Shown here piece by piece: positions 52,952 to 62,122 of a DNA stretch of 64,000 nt (position 1 is its first letter; each line of letters opens with the position of its first letter). The notes below the pieces were generated by a model. The model saw only the letters and a program-made list of their open reading frames with translations. It did no database searches and was not told the origin of the DNA. The DNA is from DATJLY01 sp035604615. Lineage in GTDB: Bacteria; Pseudomonadota; Alphaproteobacteria; ATCC43930; CGMCC-115725. The position numbers were made by a program, and so were the translations under genes. The stretch covers positions 21,765-85,764 of the forward strand of contig DATNID010000014.1 in NCBI GenBank assembly GCA_035604615.1, written 5' to 3'.

Positions 52952-53580
52952 CGAGCGGCCGCTTCATCACCTTCGAGGGCGGCGAGGGCGCCGGCAAGAC
53001 GACGCAGATCGGGTTGCTCGCCCATGCGTTGACGACAAGCGGCAATGACGTGGCGACGACGCGCGAGCCGGGCGGCTCGCCCGGGGCGGAGGAGATCAGG
53101 CATCTGCTTCTCGCCGGCGCGCCCGAGCGCTGGGACGCCGAGAGCGAGGCGCTGCTCATGGTCGCGGCTCGGCGCAGCCATCTCGTCGCCACGATCTGGC
53201 CGGCGCTGGCGGCGGGGCGGATCGTGCTGTGCGACCGCTTCGCCGATTCGACGCTGGCTTATCAGGGCTGGGGGCGCGGGCTGGCGCGTGAGCGCCTCGA
53301 CGAGTTGCATCGCCTCATCGCCGGAGACTTCAAGCCGGCACTGACCTTGATACTGGACCTGCCGGCGGCGGAAGGACTCGCGCGCGCCGCGCGCCGCGGC
53401 GATGCGACGCGCTTCGAGAGAATGCCGCTCGAATTCCACGAGCGCCTGCGCCAGGGCTATCTCGCCATCGCCGCGAGCGAACCCGCGCGCTGCGTCGTCA
53501 TCGACGCGCGTCAGGACGCGGCGCGTGTCCGCGAGGCAGTGCTGGAAGCGGTGCGGCAGAGGCTCGGCGTCGCGGCGTAA
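52936..53580 (+). CDS. tmk: Thymidylate kinase
   Basis: A 214-residue P-loop kinase converting dTMP to dTDP. GGEGAGKTT at 15-23 is the P-loop, TREPGGSPGAEEIR the substrate loop and DRFADSTLAYQGWGRG the DRY/F motif. The GTG at 52936 overlaps the end of the carboxypeptidase gene. In alphaproteobacteria tmk lies between dacC-like and holB genes, as here. Confidence 0.95.
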   Translation: MGQTLTSGRFITFEGGEGAGKTTQIGLLAHALTTSGNDVATTREPGGSPGAEEIRHLLLAGAPERWDAESEALLMVAARRSHLVATIWPALAAGRIVLCDRFADSTLAYQGWGRGLARERLDELHRLIAGDFKPALTLILDLPAAEGLARAARRGDATRFERMPLEFHERLRQGYLAIAASEPARCVVIDARQDAARVREAVLEAVRQRLGVAA

Positions 53581-53597
53581 AGGGGTGCGCCAGCGCG

Positions 53598-54224
53598 TCA
53601 GCGCGCGGCGGCGACCTTCAGAGCCTGTGCGATCGCGGGATGTTTCACGGCCCAATCGACCGCATCGTGCCCGGTGTAATCGTTGATCCGCGGATCGGCG
53701 TGGTATTGCAGCAGGAGACGCACGGCTTCGGCCTTGCCGTTGCTGGCCGCGATCATGAGCGGCGTTAATCCTTGCAGATTTTGTGCGTCGACCGTGGCCT
53801 TGGCGTCCAGCAGCAGGCGCAGCATGTCGCTGTTGCCGCGTTCCGCGGCCCAATGCAGCGCCGTCTTGCCGAGCTTGTCGCGGATATTGGGGTTGGCGCC
53901 GTCACCGACGAGCATCTGCCCGACCGGAACGTTGTCGAACATGACCGCGTAGATGAGCGCCGTGCGGCCATATTCATCGCTCTCGTCGGGGCTGGTATTC
54001 GCGGCCAGCAGCGCGTGCACGCCCACCGTATCGTTGGCGACGATGGCGAGCAACAGGTACGGCGCGTTGTCGGGAACCGGCGCTCCGCCGATGATCGGAA
54101 AGGTCTTGGGAGCCGTCGGAACGACGGCGAAGGGCGTCGGCGGAGGCATTTGCGCGTCCGCGCTTCCGATGCCTGCACTGGCCGCCACGGCCACGAGGGC
54201 CGCCCGAAAAAGCCAACCAGACAT
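53598..54224 (-). CDS. Ankyrin-repeat protein with signal peptide
   Basis: A 208-residue exported protein. Signal peptide about 1-25 (ending GSADAQ). At least four ankyrin repeats follow; the clearest are DEYGRTALIYAVMFDNVPVG, DKLGKTALHWAAERGNSDML and NLQGLTPLMIAASNGKAEAV. Ankyrin proteins mediate protein contacts; a periplasmic one could protect or regulate an exported enzyme. It lies antisense in the otherwise collinear tmk-holB cluster. Start ATG 54224 was chosen because the upstream frame has no signal-peptide character. Confidence 0.82.
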   Translation of the reverse strand: MSGWLFRAALVAVAASAGIGSADAQMPPPTPFAVVPTAPKTFPIIGGAPVPDNAPYLLLAIVANDTVGVHALLAANTSPDESDEYGRTALIYAVMFDNVPVGQMLVGDGANPNIRDKLGKTALHWAAERGNSDMLRLLLDAKATVDAQNLQGLTPLMIAASNGKAEAVRLLLQYHADPRINDYTGHDAVDWAVKHPAIAQALKVAAAR

Positions 54225-54413
54225 TGCCAGCCCTCGATCTAAAGAGTCAGCCGATTCAGTTTCTTGTCCGTCACTCCGCGATGAGCCAATTGCACCGTTG
54301 ATCGGCACCCAAACGTCATTGTGCGCCCTTTGGGCTGCGCCAACAAGACCGACGCGGGCGAACCACCGTGCGCGCCCTAGGCGGAATTCCGCGTGGCCGC
54401 TAATCTCGCGCGC

Positions 54414-55535
54414 ATGAGCGACGAAGACGCGCGCGATCTTGACGACGAGGCGCCGGAACCGGCGGCACCCGAACTCCCGTCGTCGCGCGAAAACCCGATC
54501 CTTATGGGGCACGAGGCGGCGGAGGCGGCGCTTCTTTCGTCTTATCTTTCAGGGCGGCTGCCGCATGCCTGGCTCATCACCGGTCCGCGCGGGATCGGCA
54601 AGGCGACGCTCGCCTTCCGCTTCGCTCGTTTCCTTTTCGCGCAAGGCGGCGCGGCGGGGCTTTTCGCCGCAGCGCCGGCGAGCCTCGCCATCGCCCCCGA
54701 TCACCCGGTCTTCCGCCGCGTCGCCTCGGGCGGACATTCGGACCTGCTGGTGGTCGAGCGCAGCTACGATCCGCGCCGCAAGCGCCTGCGCACCGAGATC
54801 GTGGTCGACGACACGCGCACCATCGCGAGTTTCCTGCGCCTGACGCCGGCGGAAGGCGGGTGGCGCATCGTCATCGTCGACGGCGCCGATGCGATGAACA
54901 GGAACGCCGCCAACGCGACCCTGAAGATTCTCGAGGAGCCGCCGCAGCGGACGCTGATGATGCTGCTCAGCGAAAATCCCGGCCGCCTGCCGGCGACCAT
55001 CCGCTCGCGCTGCCGCATGCTGGCGCTGAAGCCGCTGCCGGAGGCGGAGGTGACGGCGGCGCTGCGGCGCTACAGCCCCACGCTCGATCCCGGGGACATC
55101 GCGGCTCTGGCGCGCTTGGGCGGCGGCAGCGTGGGCCGGGCGCTGGGCTTGGCCGCGTCGGGAGGTCTCGAGTTATATCGTAGTCTTTTCCGGCAATTAT
55201 CCCGTCTTCCTGAGATCGAAATCGAGGACTTGAACAGGCTCGCCGACGGGCTCGCCCGTAGCGGCGCCGACGACGCCTTCGCGCTGGCGGCGGAGATGCT
55301 GCCGGGCTGGCTCGCGCGCATGGTCGAATTGGCGGCGCGGGGCGGCGAGGAGCAGGCGGCGTTGCCCGGCGAAGCCGCCGCAATGCGCGCTCTCGCGGGG
55401 CGGCGCGGCCTTGATCAATGGGTGACGGTGTGGGAAAACCTCACCCATCTCTTTGCCGAGGCCGATTGGATCAATCTCGACCGCAAGCAGGTCGTGCTGA
55501 ACGCGTTTTTTGCGCTTGAGGCGGCGGCGCGCTAG
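54414..55535 (+). CDS. holB: DNA polymerase III subunit delta prime
   Basis: A 373-residue AAA+ clamp-loader subunit. A P-loop-like GPRGIGKA lies at 57-64; RIVIVDGADAMNRNAANATL and KILEEPPQRTLMMLL match the Walker B/SRC region, with the arginine-finger SRC motif in TIRSRCRML. It loads the sliding clamp as part of the gamma/tau complex. An upstream GTG (54393) is an alternative start. It ends 20 bases before metG. Confidence 0.92.
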   Translation: MSDEDARDLDDEAPEPAAPELPSSRENPILMGHEAAEAALLSSYLSGRLPHAWLITGPRGIGKATLAFRFARFLFAQGGAAGLFAAAPASLAIAPDHPVFRRVASGGHSDLLVVERSYDPRRKRLRTEIVVDDTRTIASFLRLTPAEGGWRIVIVDGADAMNRNAANATLKILEEPPQRTLMMLLSENPGRLPATIRSRCRMLALKPLPEAEVTAALRRYSPTLDPGDIAALARLGGGSVGRALGLAASGGLELYRSLFRQLSRLPEIEIEDLNRLADGLARSGADDAFALAAEMLPGWLARMVELAARGGEEQAALPGEAAAMRALAGRRGLDQWVTVWENLTHLFAEADWINLDRKQVVLNAFFALEAAAR

Positions 55536-55555
55536 CCGGTGCGCCAGGAGAAGTC

Positions 55556-57082
55556 ATGAGCGTCGGCGATCCCTATTACCTGACCACGCCCATCTACTAC
55601 GTGAACGACTCGCCGCATATCGGCCACGCCTACACCACGGTGGCGACCGACGCGCTGGCGCGCTTCCAGCGGCTCGACGGGCGCGACGTGATGTTCCTCA
55701 CCGGCACCGACGAGCATGGCCAGAAGGTCGCCAAGTCGGCGCGCGACGCGGGCGTCGATCCGCAGGCGTTCTGCGACCGCGTGTCGCAGAATTTCCGCGA
55801 CATGGGCAAGCTGATGAACATCAGCAACGACGATTTCATCCGCACCACCGAGCCGCGCCACGTCAAGGCGAGCCAGGCGATCTGGCAGGAGCTCGAGCGC
55901 AGCGGCGACATCTATCTCGGCAAGTTCGCCGGCTGGTACTCGGTGCGCGACGAGGCATTCTACGACGAGAGCGAGCTCATCGCCGGCAAGGCGCCGACCG
56001 GCGCCGACGTCGAGTGGGTCGAGGAGGACAATTATTTCTTTCGCTTGTCGGCCTGGCAGGACCGGCTGCTCGAGTTCTACGAGCGCCATCCCGATTTCAT
56101 CGCGCCGCGCGCCCGGCGCAACGAGGTGGTGAGCTTCGTCGCCGGCGGCCTGCACGATCTGTCGATCTCGCGCACCAGCTTCACCTGGGGCATCCCGGTG
56201 CCGGGCAACGAGAAGCACGTGATGTATGTGTGGCTCGACGCGCTCACCAATTACCTGACCGCGGTGGGCTATCCCGACCGCGAGGACGCGGCCTACAAGC
56301 GGTACTGGCCGGCGGACCTGCACATGGTCGGCAAGGACATCGTGCGCTTCCACTGCGTCTACTGGCCGGCCTTCCTCATGGCCGCCGGCATCGCGCCGCC
56401 GAAGCGCGTCTTCGCCCATGGCTGGTGGACAGTCGAGGGCCAGAAAATGTCGAAGTCGCTCGGCAACTTCATCCCGCCGGCGCAGCTCGTCGAGCAGTAC
56501 GGCGTCGATCAGGTGCGCTATTTCATGCTGCGCGAGCTGCCGTTCGGCAGCGACGGCGATTTCTCGCGCCGCGCCATCGTCAACCGCATCAACGGCGACC
56601 TCGCCAACGATTTCGGCAATCTGGCGCAGCGCGTGCTGTCGATGATCCAGCAATATTGCCAGGGCAGGGTGCCCACGCCCGGGGCGCCGAGTGCCGACGA
56701 CGCGGCGCTGCTCGACGAGGCGCAAGGCCTGCTCGCCAAATTGCGGAGCGAATTCGCCGACCAGGAATTCCATCGCGCGCTCGAGACCATCTGGCAGGTG
56801 GTCGCCGCCGCCAACCGCTATGTCGATCTCGCCGCACCGTGGGCGCTCCGGCGCAGCGATCCGGCGCGCATGGCGACGGTGCTCTACACACTGGCCGAGA
56901 CGATCCGCCACCTTGCCGTGCTGGTGCAGCCGGTGGTGCCGGATGCCGCCGCGCGCCTCCTCGACCAGCTCGGCCAGCCGCGAGACCGCCGCAACTTCGC
57001 GTCGCTCACGGCGCACCCGCTCGAGCCCGGCACCGCGCTGCCCAAGCCCGAAGGCATCTTCCCGCGCCTCGTCGAGGCGTGA
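55556..57082 (+). CDS. metG: Methionyl-tRNA synthetase
   Basis: A 508-residue class I aminoacyl-tRNA synthetase. HIGH is at 21-24 (YVNDSPHIGHAYT) and KMSKS at 297-301. The connective peptide lacks the zinc-binding cysteines of E. coli MetG (WYSVRDEAFYDE instead), and there is no C-terminal tRNA-binding domain, both typical of the alphaproteobacterial type. The start has CAGGAGAAGTC upstream. Confidence 0.96.
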   Translation: MSVGDPYYLTTPIYYVNDSPHIGHAYTTVATDALARFQRLDGRDVMFLTGTDEHGQKVAKSARDAGVDPQAFCDRVSQNFRDMGKLMNISNDDFIRTTEPRHVKASQAIWQELERSGDIYLGKFAGWYSVRDEAFYDESELIAGKAPTGADVEWVEEDNYFFRLSAWQDRLLEFYERHPDFIAPRARRNEVVSFVAGGLHDLSISRTSFTWGIPVPGNEKHVMYVWLDALTNYLTAVGYPDREDAAYKRYWPADLHMVGKDIVRFHCVYWPAFLMAAGIAPPKRVFAHGWWTVEGQKMSKSLGNFIPPAQLVEQYGVDQVRYFMLRELPFGSDGDFSRRAIVNRINGDLANDFGNLAQRVLSMIQQYCQGRVPTPGAPSADDAALLDEAQGLLAKLRSEFADQEFHRALETIWQVVAAANRYVDLAAPWALRRSDPARMATVLYTLAETIRHLAVLVQPVVPDAAARLLDQLGQPRDRRNFASLTAHPLEPGTALPKPEGIFPRLVEA

Positions 57083-57088
57083 AGCGCG

Positions 57089-57928
57089 CTACGGCTCGAC
57101 CACTGTCGGCCGTCCGCCCATCGACATGGTTTCCCGCGCGTACCCGGCGGGAAGATCGAACGTCCCGGGCGCGAGGGTCTTGCGCTCGACCGCCTTGATC
57201 GTGGTCTGGCTCAGCTGCTTGCCGTCGGGCGAGAATTCGGTGGTGCGGATCGGGAAGCCGTCGAAGCCGATCGCCTTGGCCATGGCGGCGGGGTCGATCG
57301 CGGCGGCCTCGGCGGCGGCGCTTCCGCCCATCGGCATCTTCAGCTTCTGCATGAAGGCGCTCATGCTGGCGAAGACGGCGAGATCGTCGCGTGTGAGGCC
57401 CAAATCGCTTTGCCGCGCAATGCACATCTCCTCGTGGGAGCGGTCGTTCACGGTCATGCGGTAGGGGGTGCAGGACCAGGCGCCGATGGTGGTATCGGGG
57501 CCGAGCTTGTCGTAGGCGATGGTGGGGGGCGGGGACGGCGCGGCGGCGGCGGGCGGGGTCCCCGCGCCGTGCTGCGCCATCATGGCTTCGATCTGCTTGC
57601 GCTGTTCCGGCGGCATCGACTGCATCTGCTGCTGCATCCGCTGCATCACCGCGTCCATCTGCGCCTGCATCTGCTGCATCGATTGCGGCGTCATCTCGAC
57701 ATAGCTGTGCTTCGCGTCGTTGAGTGCCCAAAACTTTTGCAAATCGCCGCGATAGATGATGGCGCCGTGGTCGGTGTCCTGCTTCATCCGGTCGGCGTCG
57801 ACCAGCATTGTGGAGGTGCGGGGCGGACCGCCCGTATCGGTCTCCATCGTGAGCGTCACGCCCGCCGAGGCGCCGCCGCCGATGACGGACAAGAGCAGGA
57901 CGATCGAGGCTGGGAACGCGGTGCGCAT
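57089..57928 (-). CDS. Secreted DUF4412-like protein
   Basis: A 279-residue protein with a signal peptide (1-22, ending GASAGV). The N-terminal part (VTLTMETDTGGPPRTSTMLV, IIYRGDLQKFWALNDAKHSY) matches DUF4412-type proteins. A Met/Gln-rich segment (MQQMQAQMDAVMQRMQQQMQ) is probably helical, followed by a Pro/Ala linker. The C-terminal part repeats a similar beta pattern. Role unknown. It sits antisense between metG and the acetoacetate-decarboxylase-like gene. Confidence 0.7.
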   Translation of the reverse strand: MRTAFPASIVLLLSVIGGGASAGVTLTMETDTGGPPRTSTMLVDADRMKQDTDHGAIIYRGDLQKFWALNDAKHSYVEMTPQSMQQMQAQMDAVMQRMQQQMQSMPPEQRKQIEAMMAQHGAGTPPAAAAPSPPPTIAYDKLGPDTTIGAWSCTPYRMTVNDRSHEEMCIARQSDLGLTRDDLAVFASMSAFMQKLKMPMGGSAAAEAAAIDPAAMAKAIGFDGFPIRTTEFSPDGKQLSQTTIKAVERKTLAPGTFDLPAGYARETMSMGGRPTVVEP

Positions 57929-58042
57929 GGTCTCTCCCCGTGGCAAGCGATACGCCGCTGAGTCTAGCACAAGGCGGCGCTTTCCTTTCCCGGCCGCGCC
58001 GCATAAAGTCGCCGCTAGCGACGTTACCGAGGAGGCAGTCCC

Positions 58043-58783
58043 GTGAAGATCGAAGACGTGAAGCGCACGGCGTTCGCCATGCCGCTGACCAGCCCGTCCT
58101 TCCCGCGGGGACCCTATCGCTTCGTCGATCGCGAATATCTCGTGATCACCTACCGCACCGATCCGGCGGCGATCGAGCGCATCCTGCCGGAGCCCTTGAA
58201 GGCGCCCGATCCGCTGGTGCGCTATCAGTTCATCCGCATGCCGGATTCGAGCGGCTTCGGCGAATACCGCGCCTCGGGCCAGACCATCCCGGTGACCTAT
58301 GACGGCAAGCCCGGCAGCTATGCCCACTGCCTCTTCCTCGACGCCGAGGCGCCGCTCGCGGGTGGCCGCGAGATCTGGGGCTTCCCGGAAAAACTCGCCG
58401 CCATCTCGTTCAAGGTCGAGACCGACACGCTGGTGGGGACGCTCGATTACGGCCGCATCCGCCTCGCGACCGGCACTATGGGTTACAAGTACCAGGTGCG
58501 CGACAGCGCCGCGATGGCGCGCGACATGGCCGAGCCGAATTTCCTGCTCAAGATCGTGCCCCATGTCGACTGCACGCCGCGCATCTGCGAGCTGGTGAGC
58601 TACAAGTTCGAAGACGTGACCATCAAGGGCGCCTGGACCGGCCCGGCGGGACTCGAGCTGTCGCGCCACGCGCTGGCGCCCTTGTCCGAGCTGCCGGTGC
58701 TGCAGATCGTGTCGTCGGTGCATTTCGTGGCCGATTTGACGCTCGGTCTCGGCACCATCGTCCACGACTACATGAAGGGCTAG
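58043..58783 (+). CDS. Acetoacetate decarboxylase family protein
   Basis: A 246-residue protein of the ADC family: EYLVITYRTDPAAIERILPE, GGREIWGFPEKLAAISFKVE and VPHVDCTPRICELVSYKFED (each shortened). In classical ADC a Lys-Lys pair in the FPKK motif supplies the Schiff-base lysine; here the motif is FPEK (Lys117), so decarboxylase activity is uncertain. The GTG start has GAGGAGGCAGTCCC upstream, a strong site. It interrupts the metG-tatD order found in relatives. Confidence 0.85.
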   Translation: MKIEDVKRTAFAMPLTSPSFPRGPYRFVDREYLVITYRTDPAAIERILPEPLKAPDPLVRYQFIRMPDSSGFGEYRASGQTIPVTYDGKPGSYAHCLFLDAEAPLAGGREIWGFPEKLAAISFKVETDTLVGTLDYGRIRLATGTMGYKYQVRDSAAMARDMAEPNFLLKIVPHVDCTPRICELVSYKFEDVTIKGAWTGPAGLELSRHALAPLSELPVLQIVSSVHFVADLTLGLGTIVHDYMKG

Positions 58784-58807
58784 GGCGGCCCGGTTGCGGC
58801 GGGTTCG

Positions 58808-59578
58808 GTGTACCTCGTCGACAGCCACTGCCATCTCGACTACGCCGCGCCCGAGGAGCGGCCGGAGATCATCGCGCGGGCGCGCCGCGCCGGCGTCAGG
58901 ACCATGCTTACGATCGGCACGCGGCTCGACCAGTTCGAAGGGGTAAGGGCGATCGCCGAGTCCGACCCCGACATCTGGTGCTCGGTCGGTGTCCATCCGC
59001 ACGAGGCCGCTTCCGAAGCGTCCGCGGATTGCGCCGCGCTCGTCGCACTTGCGGGCGATGCGAAAGTCGTCGGCATCGGCGAGACCGGGCTCGATTTCTA
59101 CTACGACCACAGCCCGCGGCCGCGCCAGGCGGAGCTGTTCCGCGCCCACGCCGCGGCATCGCGCGAGACGGGCCTTCCGCTCATCATCCATACCCGCGAC
59201 GCCGATCCGGAGACGATTCAGATTCTGCGCGAAGAAATGCCCCTAGCCGGCGTGATCCACTGTTTCAGCACCGGGCGGGAACTCTCTGAAGCTGCATTGG
59301 AAATGGGGCTTTACATCTCGCTTTCCGGAATCGTCACCTTCAGGAACGCCAAGACGCTGCAGGAGATCGCGCGCGACCTGCCGCTGGAGCGGCTGCTGAT
59401 CGAGACCGACGCGCCCTATCTCGCGCCGGTGCCGATGCGAGGGCGCACCAACGAGCCCGCCTTCATCGTCCACACCGCCGCGTTCGTGGCTTCGTTGAAG
59501 GGCGTTCCGGTGGCCGAGCTGGCGCAGCGCACGGCCGAGAATTTCTTTCGCCTGTTCAGCAAGGCCGTGCCGCCGTGA
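58808..59578 (+). CDS. tatD: TatD family metal-dependent hydrolase
   Basis: A 256-residue TIM-barrel hydrolase (3'-5' exonuclease/DNase type). Metal ligands: DSHCHLD at the N-terminus, GIGETGLDFYYDHSP, LIIHTRDADP, HCFSTG and ETDAPYLAP. The GTG at 58808 begins the conserved VYLVDSHCH. Its TGA overlaps the next GTG (GTGA). Confidence 0.93.
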   Translation: MYLVDSHCHLDYAAPEERPEIIARARRAGVRTMLTIGTRLDQFEGVRAIAESDPDIWCSVGVHPHEAASEASADCAALVALAGDAKVVGIGETGLDFYYDHSPRPRQAELFRAHAAASRETGLPLIIHTRDADPETIQILREEMPLAGVIHCFSTGRELSEAALEMGLYISLSGIVTFRNAKTLQEIARDLPLERLLIETDAPYLAPVPMRGRTNEPAFIVHTAAFVASLKGVPVAELAQRTAENFFRLFSKAVPP

Positions 59579-60345
59579 GAGTGACGATCCTCGGCTGCGG
59601 CCCGTCCTGGGGCGTGCCGCGCATCGGCGGCGAGTGGGGCGCGTGCGATCCAGCGAACCCCAGGAACCGGCGAAGGCGCGCGTCGATCCTGGTGGAAGAG
59701 GGCGCGGCGCGGCTTCTGATCGACACCTCGCCCGACCTGCGCGAGCAGTTACTCGACGCCAAGGTGCGCGGCATAGACGCGGTGCTGTTCACCCATGCCC
59801 ACGCCGACCATCTCCACGGCATCGACGATCTGCGTTCGGTCAATGCGCTGATCAGGAAGACGCTGCCGATCTATGGCGACGCGCGCACCCTGGCCGAAAT
59901 TCGCGCCCGGTTCGGCTATGTCTTTCCGCCGGTCAACCCGGAGTCCAAGAGCGGCTTCTACAAGCCGGTGCTCGAGCCGCGCGAGATCGCCGGCCCGTTC
60001 CAGGCCGCCGGCGTCGCGGTGACGCCGTTCGTCCAGGACCACGGCTTCTCGCCGACGCTCGGCTTCCGGTTCGGGCGCTTTGCCTATTCGACCGACGTGA
60101 TCCGGCTCGACGAGGCGGCGTTCGCTGCGCTCGAGGGGATCGAAGTGTGGATCGTCGACTGCATGCGGCGCGAGCCGCACGTGACCCACAGCCACCTGGC
60201 CCAGACGCTGGCCTGGATCGCCCGCGTGGGGCCGCGCCGCGCCATCCTGACCCACATGGACGAAAGCCTCGACTATGCCGGCCTGAGCCGCGAGCTGCCG
60301 CGAGGCGTCGAGCCGGGGTGTGACGGGCTCGCCATCGAGTGCTGA
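59575..60345 (+). CDS. MBL-fold metallo-hydrolase, PhnP-like
   Basis: A 256-residue metallo-beta-lactamase-fold phosphodiesterase. HAHADH is at 74-79; LGCGPSWGVPRIGGEWGACD at the N-terminus and DHGFSPTLGFRFGRFAYSTD are typical of the PhnP/YcbX-like group seen next to tatD. Later ligands are in DCMRREPHVTHSHL and THMDESLDY. Probable cyclic phosphate or nucleotide phosphodiesterase; the substrate is not known. GTG start, translationally coupled to tatD. Confidence 0.9.
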   Translation: MRVTILGCGPSWGVPRIGGEWGACDPANPRNRRRRASILVEEGAARLLIDTSPDLREQLLDAKVRGIDAVLFTHAHADHLHGIDDLRSVNALIRKTLPIYGDARTLAEIRARFGYVFPPVNPESKSGFYKPVLEPREIAGPFQAAGVAVTPFVQDHGFSPTLGFRFGRFAYSTDVIRLDEAAFAALEGIEVWIVDCMRREPHVTHSHLAQTLAWIARVGPRRAILTHMDESLDYAGLSRELPRGVEPGCDGLAIEC

Positions 60346-60378
60346 TTTCTCATAATCTATATTATGCGATATATGGAG
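60346..60378 (+). promoter_or_regulatory. AT-rich promoter-like stretch before mazG
   Basis: ATAATCTATATTATGCGATA, ending in TATGG, stands out in GC-rich DNA and contains several possible -10 hexamers (TATATT, TATTAT). No convincing -35 is seen at correct spacing. Confidence 0.35.
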
Positions 60379-60388
60379 CTAAGGCACG

Positions 60389-61210
60389 ATGTCAGGAACG
60401 GACGAAATTTCCCGCCTTCTCAGCATCATGGCCCGGCTTCGTGATCGGAGATCGGGCTGCCCGTGGGACGTGGCGCAAAGCTTTCCGACCATCGCTCCCT
60501 ACACCATCGAGGAAGCCTACGAAGTGGCCGAGGCCGCCGAGATCGGCGACCCGATTGCGCTGCGCGAAGAGCTCGGCGATCTGCTCCTGCAGGTCGTGTT
60601 CCACGCCCGAATGGCCGAGGAGTTGGGCAGCTTCGCCTTCGCCGACGTGGCGCGCGGCATCGCCGACAAGATGGTGCGCCGCCACCCCCACGTGTTCGGC
60701 GAGGCGCGCATAGACAGCGCGGCCGCCCAGACCGTCGCCTGGGAGGAACAAAAAGCCGAGGAGCGCCGCGCCAAGGCCGCCGCTTCCGGGCAGCCCGCCA
60801 GCGCGCTCGACGGCGTCGGCGTGGCGCTTCCTGCGCTCACCCGGGCGGTGAAGCTGCAGCGCCGCGCCGCGCGCGTCGGCTTCGACTGGCCCGCCCTGCC
60901 GCCGGTCATCGCCAAGATCGAGGAAGAGATCGACGAGCTGCGCCGCGAGATCGACGGCGGCGCCGCGCCCGATCGCGTCACGGACGAGGTCGGCGACCTG
61001 CTGTTCGCGGTCGTCAACCTGGCGCGCCGCCTCGACGCCGACCCGGAACAGGCGCTGCGCGGCGCCTGCCGCAAGTTCGAGCGCCGCTTCCACCATATCG
61101 AAGCCGCCCTCGCCGCCCGCGGCGCCACGCCCGCATCATCGTCGCTCGACGAGATGGAAGCCGAGTGGCAACGGGCGAAGGATCTAGAGCGCGAAGCGCA
61201 AAAGTTTTAA
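60389..61210 (+). CDS. mazG: Nucleoside triphosphate pyrophosphohydrolase MazG
   Basis: A 273-residue cytosolic enzyme hydrolysing (d)NTPs to NMP and PPi. Two MazG domains: the first has CPWDVAQSFPTIAPYTIEEA with EEAYE at 41-45 and EELGDLLLQVVFHA; the second has KIEEEIDELRREID and EVGDLLFAVVNLAR. An AT-rich stretch (60346-60375, TATATTATGCGATATAT) just upstream probably holds its promoter. Confidence 0.94.
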   Translation: MSGTDEISRLLSIMARLRDRRSGCPWDVAQSFPTIAPYTIEEAYEVAEAAEIGDPIALREELGDLLLQVVFHARMAEELGSFAFADVARGIADKMVRRHPHVFGEARIDSAAAQTVAWEEQKAEERRAKAAASGQPASALDGVGVALPALTRAVKLQRRAARVGFDWPALPPVIAKIEEEIDELRREIDGGAAPDRVTDEVGDLLFAVVNLARRLDADPEQALRGACRKFERRFHHIEAALAARGATPASSSLDEMEAEWQRAKDLEREAQKF

Positions 61211-61236
61211 CGCACGGTACGCGCTAAAAGCTTTGT
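61197..61236. terminator. Possible hairpin terminator between mazG and the convergent gene
   Basis: AAAAGTTTTAACGC and GCGCTAAAAGCTTT form an imperfect inverted repeat followed by TTTAT. It lies between the convergent mazG and beta-hydroxyacid dehydrogenase genes. Confidence 0.4.
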
Positions 61237-62103
61237 TTATGGCTTCGCCAGCAGGTGAATGAGGCTCGACGTGTCCCAGCGGCCGCCGCCGCGCTCCTGG
61301 ACGCGCTCGTAAAACTGATCGACCAGGGCCGCGACGGGCAGCGCCGAGCGGTTGCGGCGCGCCTCGGCGAGGCAGATCGAGAGATCCTTGCGCATCCAAT
61401 CGACCGCGAAGCCGAACTCGAACTTGCCGTCGATCATGGTGGGCGCGCGGTTCTCGAGCTGCCACGACTGCGCCGCGCCCTTGGCGATGACGTCCGCCAC
61501 CTTGCGCGCATCGAGTCCGGCGCGCGCCGCGAAATTGAGGCCCTCGGCCAGCCCCTGGATCAAGCCCGCGAGCAGGATCTGGTTCACCATCTTGGTGAGC
61601 TGGCCGCTGCCCGCCGGCCCCATCAAGGTCACCGCCTGGCCGTAATGGCGCATCACCGGCTCGGCGACCTGGAACGATGACGGGTCGCCGCCCACCATCA
61701 CGGTGAGGCGGCCATTCACCGCGCCCGCCTGCCCGCCCGACACCGGCGCGTCGAGGAAGCCCAGCCCCTTCACCCTTGCCTCGTCCTCGAGCGCGCGCGC
61801 CAGTTCGGCCGACGCGGTGGTGTGATCGACCAGGATCGCGCCCGGCTTCATGCCGGCGAAAGCGCCCTTCGCCCCCGTGGCGACCGCGCGCACGTCGTCG
61901 TCATTGCCGACGCACATGAACACGATCGCGGCGTCCTTCGCCGCCTCGGCCGGGCTCGGGCGGTGCTCGCCGCCATGCTCCTTGGCCCAGGCCTCGGCCT
62001 TGGCGGCGGAGCGGTTGTAAACCGTGACATCGTGGCCCGCCTTGGCGAGATGCCCCGCCATCGGATAGCCCATGACGCCCATTCCCAGGAACGCGAGCTT
62101 CAT
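61237..62103 (-). CDS. NAD(P)-dependent beta-hydroxyacid dehydrogenase (HIBADH/GLYR family)
   Basis: A 288-residue two-domain dehydrogenase. GMGVMG at 7-12 begins the Rossmann fold; VDHTTASAELARALEDEA, DAPVSGGQAGA (substrate loop) and GSGQLTKMVNQILLAG with the catalytic Lys are conserved. Candidate substrates are 3-hydroxyisobutyrate, tartronate semialdehyde or succinic semialdehyde. It is 19 bases upstream of the PDZ lipoprotein gene end. Confidence 0.9.
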   Translation of the reverse strand: MKLAFLGMGVMGYPMAGHLAKAGHDVTVYNRSAAKAEAWAKEHGGEHRPSPAEAAKDAAIVFMCVGNDDDVRAVATGAKGAFAGMKPGAILVDHTTASAELARALEDEARVKGLGFLDAPVSGGQAGAVNGRLTVMVGGDPSSFQVAEPVMRHYGQAVTLMGPAGSGQLTKMVNQILLAGLIQGLAEGLNFAARAGLDARKVADVIAKGAAQSWQLENRAPTMIDGKFEFGFAVDWMRKDLSICLAEARRNRSALPVAALVDQFYERVQERGGGRWDTSSLIHLLAKP

Positions 62104-62122
62104 CCCTCGCCTCGCTTCGTTG

